A stretch of 17,402 nucleotides of DNA from JACCTH01 sp050741915 (lineage in GTDB: Bacteria > Actinomycetota > Acidimicrobiia > Spongiisociales > ZC4RG35): NCBI GenBank assembly GCA_050741915.1, contig JBOGEX010000022.1, forward strand, positions 1 to 17,402, given 5' to 3'. A model generated the notes under the pieces. It saw nothing but the letters and a program-made list of their open reading frames with translations. It ran no database searches and had not been told where the DNA came from. Below are positions 12,935 to 17,402 of this stretch, piece after piece (the stretch's first letter is position 1; every line of letters begins with the position of its first letter). A program made the position numbers and the translations under genes.

Positions 12935-13029
12935 TAGAAGTTGAGCGTAGGGCGAGTGAACGCGGCGATTCGATCGAAGCCGTAGTTAGTCAAGACTGCG
13001 GCACCAGCCGCCTCACCGAAAACCACGAT
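12934..13029 (-). pseudogene. C-terminal remnant of a VapC-like PIN toxin
   Basis: GEAAGAAVLTNYGFDRIAAF followed by TRPTLNF and TAA resembles the end of the VapC at 3541 (AVLWHYDEDFDRIAAVT). Two residues including the catalytic Asp of the YDEDFD motif are missing. The rest of the toxin is absent upstream. Its TAA overlaps the monooxygenase ATG (TAATG), which may be chance or an old operon junction. Confidence 0.4.
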
Positions 13030-13097
13030 GGTTAGACCGGCAATGCAAGCACTGGGTCGGCCAGGAGGAGGGTTATCGGTGAGGCCGAACTCAAGCC

Positions 13098-13490
13098 CTA
13101 GGTGTTTGGCGAAGCCACCTTGAGACCGACCAAGTCCGCTGCCTCGGCGAGCCGATCGTCGTAAACGACGATGCCTGCCAGGTCCGGGCCCAGGCTCATT
13201 GCCGCAGCCAGATGGAGGGCGTCGAGCGAGCACAGCTCTGGTGACCCAAGCCGACCAGCCCGGTCGAACACTTCGGCGTCGATGCAGATGATGTCGCTTT
13301 CGGCCAACAGTCGTTCAGCCCGGGCTGGTGCTCGCCCACCCGCTCGTCCCGCGGCTCTCCGGAGCTCGGTGCGATGGAGATCAGACAGGATCCATGGCGT
13401 CGAGCCCAACCAGCGCCTTAGCCCTCCGGTCTCCGGCTCGGGGCGGACAAACTTCGTAACTGCAGAGGTGTCGAGATACCAAATCGCCAC
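13098..13490 (-). CDS. PIN-domain ribonuclease toxin
   Basis: A 130-residue PIN toxin. The acidic active-site residues are Asp7 (IWYLDTSAV), Glu42 (LHRTELRRA), Asp90 (CSLDALHLAAA) and Asp111/112 (IVVYDDRLAEAA). The end LGLKVASP is typical for the subfamily partnered with Phd-type antitoxins. The start GTG at 13490 immediately follows the TGA of the antitoxin gene with no gap, so translation is coupled. Predicted function: cytoplasmic RNA cleavage when free of antitoxin. It differs from the VapC at 3541, so the two modules have separate origins. Confidence 0.88.
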   Translation of the reverse strand: MAIWYLDTSAVTKFVRPEPETGGLRRWLGSTPWILSDLHRTELRRAAGRAGGRAPARAERLLAESDIICIDAEVFDRAGRLGSPELCSLDALHLAAAMSLGPDLAGIVVYDDRLAEAADLVGLKVASPNT

Positions 13491-13775
13491 TCAGCGCTCA
13501 CTGTCCCTTAGCGCCAGCAAGGCTTCAGTAACCGACGGCCCCTGATCAGGAGGAAGATCAGCGTCGAGTCCGTCGAGGAGGTCGCCCAGGGTCCGGCCCG
13601 AACCTGGAGCGATCCGACCGGCGTCCAGCAACCGTTGATATCCGGCTGCTTCCTCCACTGGTGAAAGCCGGGCGACCGGGCGGCCCCGGTCAGTGACGAT
13701 GAAGCTTTCTCCCGCCCGGACTCGTGCAAGCCAGCGGCTGGCATGTTGACGAAGTTCGCGGACTCCGATTTCCAT
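13491..13775 (-). CDS. Phd/YefM-family antitoxin
   Basis: A 94-residue antitoxin. MEIGVRELRQHASRWLARVR and GESFIVTDRGRPVARLSPVE form the Phd/YefM DNA-binding half; the C-terminal part (RTLGDLLDGLDADLPPDQGP) contacts the toxin. ATG at 13775 is preferred because the first residues then align with the truncated copy at 11069 and the promoter spacing is identical. The upstream in-frame ATG at 13784 lies inside the -10 box. It is the first gene of a two-gene operon with the PIN toxin and is divergent from the wHTH-MNT gene. Confidence 0.87.
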   Translation of the reverse strand: MEIGVRELRQHASRWLARVRAGESFIVTDRGRPVARLSPVEEAAGYQRLLDAGRIAPGSGRTLGDLLDGLDADLPPDQGPSVTEALLALRDSER

Positions 13776-13793
13776 GTGCAACATTGTAGCACA
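13773..13793 (-). promoter_or_regulatory. Leaderless promoter/operator of phd-PIN
   Basis: On the minus strand TGTGCTACAATGTTGCAC leads directly into the ATG. TACAAT (13788-13783) is the -10 box, seven bases before the start codon. It is nearly the same as the sequence before the truncated phd at 11069, which argues that it is a conserved Phd binding site rather than chance. Confidence 0.6.
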
Positions 13794-13821
13794 TCGACCC
13801 TCTCTCCGAGGCACCAGAACG

Positions 13822-13857
13822 CTCATACTATGAGTGTTATCATGCAGAGTATGAGTG
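13822..13857 (+). promoter_or_regulatory. Operator repeats and leaderless promoter of the wHTH-MNT/HEPN pair
   Basis: CTCATA-C-TATGAG (13822-13834) is a perfect palindrome. TATGAGTG occurs at 13829-13836 and again at 13850-13857 over the start codon, 21 bases apart, i.e. two helix turns. TATCAT (13838-13843) between them is a plausible -10, seven bases before ATG 13851. The layout suggests autorepression by the winged-HTH domain of the first gene. The region is shared with the divergent phd promoter. Confidence 0.5.
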
Positions 13858-14426
13858 AAGTGGCCTCGCCTTTGTTGCCGATCTTCAGGTCGCAGAACCA
13901 GCTCCGGCTCTTGGCCTACATCTTCACCCACGGCGACCGATCGCATACGGCTGCCGAGCTCGCCAGGGCGACCGGAATCTCGGAGCCGACCGTAACCCGG
14001 GAGGTGAATCGCCTGCTTGGCGCCGGCATTGTCGTCGGCACCAAGCGAGGCCGGGCCAAGCTGATCGAACCCAATCGCGAGGTTTCCTACTTCGAAGATC
14101 TCGAGGGCCTGTTAATCAAGACGGCAGGACCGCCATTCGTGCTCGGCAACCTGCTTCGACCCCTCGCTGGCATCCAAAGTGCCTTCATCTACGGATCGTG
14201 GGCGCGGAGATTCTTGGGCGAGCCGGGGGACTATCCACGTGACATCGATCTCGTCGTCGTGGGTAATCCCGATATTGACGCGGTTTATGACGCGGTGAGC
14301 CGAGCTGAGAAACAGCTTGCTCTTTCGGTCAACCCAACCATCGTTTCTTCCGAGGACTGGGCGCGACCAGGTTCGATGTTCCTTGAGTCGATCGCCAATG
14401 GGCCGCTCGTTCCGGTGATCGAGTAG
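13851..14426 (+). CDS. Winged-HTH/MNT nucleotidyltransferase fusion (antitoxin side of HEPN-MNT pair)
   Basis: A 191-residue fusion. Residues 12-75 are an ArsR/MarR-like winged helix (TAAELARATGISEPTVTREV, wing VVGTKRGRAKLIEP). Residues 108-175 are a minimal nucleotidyltransferase domain with AFIYGSWARRF (Gly115-Ser116) and YPRDIDLVVVG (Asp131, Asp133). Known MNT proteins neutralise HEPN toxins by AMPylation or binding; here the same polypeptide can also repress transcription. I chose ATG 13851 because the protein similarity starts there and the promoter leaves no leader; ATG codons at 13830 and 13842 are in frame but lie in the operator. The last base of its TAG is the first base of the HEPN start. 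Confidence 0.8.
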   Translation: MSEVASPLLPIFRSQNQLRLLAYIFTHGDRSHTAAELARATGISEPTVTREVNRLLGAGIVVGTKRGRAKLIEPNREVSYFEDLEGLLIKTAGPPFVLGNLLRPLAGIQSAFIYGSWARRFLGEPGDYPRDIDLVVVGNPDIDAVYDAVSRAEKQLALSVNPTIVSSEDWARPGSMFLESIANGPLVPVIE

Positions 14427-14857
14427 TGGAGATGGTCGACCGGATGGTCGCCACCGGACGGCTTGGTCGAGTTCCTGCCAATCCCGATCGAGCTCACGCC
14501 CTCTTGGCGCAGGCCACTCGCCACTTGGCATCCGCCGCCGAGCTTCAAAACTCGGATCCGCCGCTGGCATATGTCGCTTTATACGATGCCGCCCGCAAGG
14601 CGATCCTGGCCCACATGTTGGCGAACGGCCTCAGGGAAACGGCCCGACCCGGCGCCCACCAAGCTGTAGTCGAGTATGGGCAAGCGGTTCTTGTCGACCA
14701 CGATTCTTCAGAGGCTTTGTTGCGGCTCGACCGCCTTCGGCGCAACAGGAATCGATCCGAGTATGAGTCGTGGGAACCAACCGCCGAGATGCTCGCCTCC
14801 GATCTCAAGCACGCAGCTGCAATTGTCGATCTGGTTGCGGCGCTGCTTTCTCCATAA
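14426..14857 (+). CDS. HEPN-domain protein, putative RNase toxin
   Basis: A 143-residue all-helical HEPN protein. It starts with GTG at 14426, overlapping the MNT stop by one base (TAGTG). The catalytic-type motif is near the C-terminus: RLRRNRNRSEYESW, with RNxxxEY in place of the standard RxxxxH, as in several actinobacterial HEPN families. Helix PPLAYVALYDAARKAILAHM (residues 45-64) is the usual paired helix. HEPN toxins cleave RNA; lack of the canonical histidine leaves the activity uncertain. The pairing with MNT is strong context. Confidence 0.78.
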   Translation: MEMVDRMVATGRLGRVPANPDRAHALLAQATRHLASAAELQNSDPPLAYVALYDAARKAILAHMLANGLRETARPGAHQAVVEYGQAVLVDHDSSEALLRLDRLRRNRNRSEYESWEPTAEMLASDLKHAAAIVDLVAALLSP

Positions 14858-14952
14858 GTCCGCTTCTTGATTTCGGGCGGAGCAGCCAAAACGGGTGGCT
14901 TCACTCGCTTCGCTGCAACGCGTACGTTGGCATTGTGCGTCCCGCCGTCACC

Positions 14953-15573
14953 ATGCCCGGTTACCACAAGGGCCGGGAGCCGACCAACAAGGGCAAGAAG
15001 TACCCGGCCGAGATCCTCACTCCGCATGAAGTCGCCGCCCTCTTTGATCAGATCTCCTCGACCACTTCGATTGGTGTGCGCAACCGCGCTCTGATCACCG
15101 TGCTGTATCGAGCCGGGCTGCGACACTCCGAAGCTCTCGCCCTCCTGCCCAAGGACCTGAACCTGGCGAGCGGCACTATCGCCGTACTCCACGGCAAAGG
15201 CGATCGGAGTCGGGTCGTCGGCATCGACCCCGGTGCCTGCGAGGTGATCTCGCAGTGGCTGGAGCGACGGGTACGGCTTGGCTTCGGGCCGTCGCTGCCC
15301 ATCTTCATCACGATGCGCGGTACTCCGCTCAAGAGCTCCTATCTGAAGACTCTCCTGCCTCGGCTGGCCCGCCAAGCCGGCATCGAAAAGCGAGTTCATC
15401 CCCACGGGCTCAGGCACACTCACGCCTACGAGCTGATGATGGAAGGCGTCGAGATGGCAATCATCCAACGGCAACTGGGCCATGTCTCCCTGGCCACGAC
15501 TGCGGTCTATCTCAACCACATCGCCCCCAAGCAAGTGATCGACACGATGAGAAAACGAGATTGGAAGCCGTGA
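14953..15573 (+). CDS. Compact tyrosine recombinase, catalytic domain only
   Basis: A 206-residue tyrosine recombinase. The catalytic residues are all present: Arg57 (AGLRHSEAL), Lys82 (LHGKGDRSR), His151 and Arg154 (HPHGLRHTH), His177 (RQLGHVSL) and Tyr186 (TTAVYLNH). The N-terminal core-binding (SAM-like) domain of about 90 residues found in Xer and phage integrases is absent. The protein begins with a basic arm (YHKGREPTNKGKKYPAEILT) right before the catalytic domain. ATG 14953 is preferred; GTG 14935 adds six residues. No integron-integrase insertion is visible between the boxes. It lies at the right edge of the module-rich region and may serve its mobility. Confidence 0.8.
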   Translation: MPGYHKGREPTNKGKKYPAEILTPHEVAALFDQISSTTSIGVRNRALITVLYRAGLRHSEALALLPKDLNLASGTIAVLHGKGDRSRVVGIDPGACEVISQWLERRVRLGFGPSLPIFITMRGTPLKSSYLKTLLPRLARQAGIEKRVHPHGLRHTHAYELMMEGVEMAIIQRQLGHVSLATTAVYLNHIAPKQVIDTMRKRDWKP

Positions 15574-15676
15574 CCTGATCGGAGCCGAGAAGTACAGTCG
15601 AGACAGTGAGCTTTCAGCGATTCGGGCCGTTTTCAACAGAACGGTTGGCTCAGGTCCGCCACGTAGCCGGAACGAA

Positions 15677-16174
15677 ATGCGTATCGAACTAGGAAAGTTC
15701 GGAGTCTGGCGCCGGCTGGGAGACATCTCCGCAGACCAGGCCCGGGAAGCAGGGGCTCTCGGTTTCGGGGCGATCTGGGTGGGTTCGCCTCCAGCCGACC
15801 TCACCGAGATCGAGCGACTTGTGGCCGCCACCGAGCGGATTCCGGTGGTAACGGGCGTCGTCAATATGTGGCGAGCGGACCCCGACATGGTCGCGGCTTC
15901 CTATCACCGGATCGATCAAGCGCATCCCCACCGCTTCCTCTTGGGAGTAGGGATCGGACATCCCGAATCCACCCAGGAGTTTGCGCGGCCGCTCGACAAG
16001 ATCGGCTGATATCTCGACCGGCTCGAAGCGGCCGGAGTTCCATCGGAACGAATCGTCCTGGCGGCACTCGGCCCGAAAGTCCTGGCGGTGGCAGGGGAAC
16101 GGACGGCCGGTGCCCATCCCTACCTCAGCTCACCCCGACATACAGCCTTGTCACGGAAGGTGTTAGGGACGGGC
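15677..16174 (+). pseudogene. LLM-class F420-dependent oxidoreductase, interrupted and truncated
   Basis: MRIELGKFGVWRRLGDISAD, FGAIWVGSPP, IPVVTGVVNMW and RFLLGVGIGHPE are typical of the TIGR03620-like luciferase-like monooxygenase family (TIM barrel, cofactor F420). TGA at 16007-16009 stops the frame after residue 110. The same frame then goes on with YLDRLEAAGVPSERIVLAAL and GPKVLAVAGERTAGAHPYL, the expected family sequence, so TGA replaces one codon, possibly TGG. After VLGTGP (about 16174) similarity ends and a different F420-type gene begins in another frame. The last third, about 80-100 residues, is missing. Confidence 0.75.
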
Positions 16175-16458
16175 CCTTCCACAACTTCGACGGCCAGCTC
16201 TACATCACCGGTCGACCGGGTTTCAAACGGGACTGGCTCGCCAATCTCGGCGCTCACCCGGGGTTCACCCTCCACCTCAAGCGGGGAGTGAGCGCTGACC
16301 TCCATGCCACTGCCTCGGTCATCACCGATCCCGAGCAACGCCGGGACGTGCTCTATCGAGCTCGAACCGAGACCTGGGGGGTAGATCCGGAGCGAGCCGA
16401 GCGTGACCACGACCACTGGGTGACCACCTCGCCCCTCGTGTCGTTCGAGCTCAACTGA
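16165..16458 (+). pseudogene. C-terminal fragment of an F420-dependent nitroreductase/quinone reductase
   Basis: The frame reads FDGQLYITGRPGFKRDWLAN, LGAHPGFTLHLK and ITDPEQRRDVLYRARTETWG up to TSPLVSFELN and TGA (16456-16458). This is the distal half of the deazaflavin-dependent nitroreductase (DUF385/Ddn-like) fold, with the conserved W-x-x-NL-x-x-HP segment. The N-terminal half is missing and the fragment is fused to the broken LLM gene at about 16165-16175, in another frame, without a start of its own. Confidence 0.6.
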
Positions 16459-16489
16459 GGCGGCCCTTTTCGAAATCTAAGGCTCTGTG

Positions 16490-16504
16490 CTGCGGAAACC
16501 GCAG
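16490..16504. terminator. Short hairpin between convergent genes
   Basis: CTGCGG-AAA-CCGCAG is a perfect six-base stem with a three-base loop, between the end of the nitroreductase fragment and the end of the DsrE gene. No T-run follows on either strand, so it is not a standard intrinsic terminator. A role in ending convergent transcripts is possible only by position. Confidence 0.25.
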
Positions 16505-16539
16505 AACATTGCATTCAGGTTCGCTGGGCTGAGTTGCCG

Positions 16540-17070
16540 TCAGATGAAAAGCTGGACGTCGGCTTCAGCGGCGTAATCGAGGAAGGCGGCGGCGCCAGCG
16601 ATCAGGCAGCCATCGAGGAGATCGGCGGCCTCGACGCCCATCACTCCCATCGTGGTCGAGCAGGCGAAGAACTTGACGCCGAGGCCCTGTGCCATCTCGA
16701 GGAACTCACTCACCGGAGGCATCCGAGCGTCACGCATCCACTTCTTCATCACGCCGGTGGCGGCGGCCGTGGCCCCGGGGATCGCCCCCAAAAGATTGGG
16801 AAGCTGCACCGGACCGGCGGGATTGGCGAGCGACGCCACCTTCAGCTTCCGGAACCGCTTCTTGTGCACCACGTCGAGGCCGTAGAAGGTGAAGTAGATG
16901 CCCGCCTCCCATCCCAGGCTGGCGGCGGTGGTGGCCAGGATCAGCGGCGGATAGGCCTGGTCGAGGGTGCCCTTGGAGGCGACCAGGGCGAGCCGCTTTG
17001 GCTTCACTGGCTCCCCGACAGCGACCGACTCTGCATCGGTGCTCGGTGTGGGCTCGGTGAGGAGTGTCAT
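16540..17070 (-). CDS. DsrE/DsrF/DsrH-like family protein
   Basis: A 176-residue DsrE-fold protein. The core begins with KRLALVASKGTLDQAYPPLI, followed by GIYFTFYGLDVV and LPNLLGAIPGATAAATGVMK. VKFFACSTTMGVMG holds the conserved cysteine, and the end AAAFLDYAAEADVQLFI is typical for the family. These proteins carry or relay sulfur, often in trimers, with TusA-like partners. The ATG at 17070 overlaps the TusA stop (ATGA), with AGGAAAGG upstream. The first 25 residues are a variable extension. It is intact and looks like core metabolism rather than part of the mobile array. Confidence 0.88.
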   Translation of the reverse strand: MTLLTEPTPSTDAESVAVGEPVKPKRLALVASKGTLDQAYPPLILATTAASLGWEAGIYFTFYGLDVVHKKRFRKLKVASLANPAGPVQLPNLLGAIPGATAAATGVMKKWMRDARMPPVSEFLEMAQGLGVKFFACSTTMGVMGVEAADLLDGCLIAGAAAFLDYAAEADVQLFI

Positions 17071-17327
17071 CTTGATCCACCTTTCCTGATCCAAAAGCGT
17101 TGGGTTTGGCCGCCGTTCTCGACCCCGAGCAACTCGTCCCCGCGCTGGCGGGCCAGGGCGGGGATGTCTTCGAGCGACCCGGGGTCGGTGGTGATCACCT
17201 CCAGCACCGCCCCGGGCTGGAGCCGGTTGAGCACCAACCCGGCCTGATAGACCGGGAGCGGGCAAAGCAAGTTCGAGGTGTCGAGGATCTCGTCGTTCTC
17301 GAGATCGGCTTTGATGATGTCAGTCAT
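17067..17327 (-). CDS. TusA-family sulfur carrier
   Basis: An 86-residue TusA-like protein. The hallmark Cys-Pro-x-Pro motif is in LLCPLPVYQAGLVLNRLQPG, with the sulfur-carrying cysteine at residue 22; EVITTDPGSLEDIPALARQR is the conserved strand-helix. It transfers persulfide sulfur, here most likely to or from the DsrE protein in the same operon. ATG 17327 has AAAGGA upstream. It is followed by dsrE with a four-base overlap. Confidence 0.9.
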   Translation of the reverse strand: MTDIIKADLENDEILDTSNLLCPLPVYQAGLVLNRLQPGAVLEVITTDPGSLEDIPALARQRGDELLGVENGGQTQRFWIRKGGSR

Positions 17328-17342
17328 GGTCGGGTCCTTTCG

Positions 17343-17402
17343 CTAGAGCCGGGGAAGTCCCTCGTCGCCGAGGAAGTCGGAGAAGAAGCTGGCGTACTTG
17401 AA
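17343..17402 (-). CDS. 3' end of an upstream gene of the tusA-dsrE operon (partial)
   Basis: Only the last 19 codons are inside the window (FKYASFFSDFLGDEGLPRL, then TAG at 17345-17343). The stop is 15 bases before the tusA ATG, so it belongs to the same operon. A sulfur-related oxidoreductase would fit the context, but the fragment is too short to name. Confidence 0.5.
   Translation of the reverse strand, partial: FKYASFFSDFLGDEGLPRL

Noticed and set aside
14545..15888. 447-codon open frame on the minus strand across the HEPN, recombinase and LLM genes
   Set aside because: It is antisense to clearly identified genes and shows no family similarity; long antisense frames are common in GC-rich DNA.
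16534..17247. 237-codon plus-strand frame opposite DsrE and TusA
   Set aside because: Antisense to two unmistakable genes.
1..17402. CRISPR array, tRNA or rRNA genes, insertion sequences
   Set aside because: No regularly spaced identical repeats, no tRNA T-arm signature and no transposase or terminal inverted repeats were recognised by eye; a covariance-model scan would be the decisive check.

Overview
The window looks like chromosomal DNA of a GC-rich actinobacterium. Pointers are remnants of two F420-dependent enzyme families, a decayed 13E12/DUF222-type HNH endonuclease, several promoters that leave no room for a leader before the ATG, and frequent GTG/TTG starts. An uncultivated Acidimicrobiia-like lineage would fit, but nothing here proves it. 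No rRNA, tRNA or CRISPR array was seen.

Left part (1-11050): an array of small accessory modules. In order these are a Xre/RES toxin-antitoxin pair, a decayed membrane-protein tail plus a proline-rich microprotein, a DUF4160/DUF2442 pair (DUF4160 broken by an amber codon), VapBC, a three-gene operon (thermolysin-like zinc protease, ComEC-type metallo-beta-lactamase-fold hydrolase, membrane-anchored alpha/beta hydrolase), and a HicA-like/HTH pair. Between them sit five diverged copies of one unit (A-E), always in the same orientation. Each carries a minus-strand ribbon-helix-helix (RHH) reading frame of about 70 codons. The units share flanking motifs: GACCCTTTGACA(TA) beyond the RHH stop in three of them, and TTTCGCG upstream of the RHH start in all five (far displaced in E). 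The result resembles a punctuated cassette array, though no canonical integron attC site was recognised.

Middle part (11050-13100): a gene graveyard. It holds a truncated Phd antitoxin joined to the tail of a large ATPase regulator, a decayed HNH endonuclease, a FAD monooxygenase with two compensating frameshifts, and the tail of a PIN toxin.

Right part (13098-15573): an intact Phd/PIN toxin-antitoxin pair divergent from a wHTH-MNT/HEPN pair, then a compact tyrosine recombinase with only the catalytic domain. It could mark the island edge or move cassettes. Beyond it lie a fused remnant of two F420-type genes (15677-16458) and, on the minus strand, a more ordinary sulfur-handling TusA-DsrE operon running from the window end.

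The two best candidates for something new are the RHH-punctuated toxin-antitoxin cassette array and the tightly coupled protease/MBL/hydrolase operon carried inside it.
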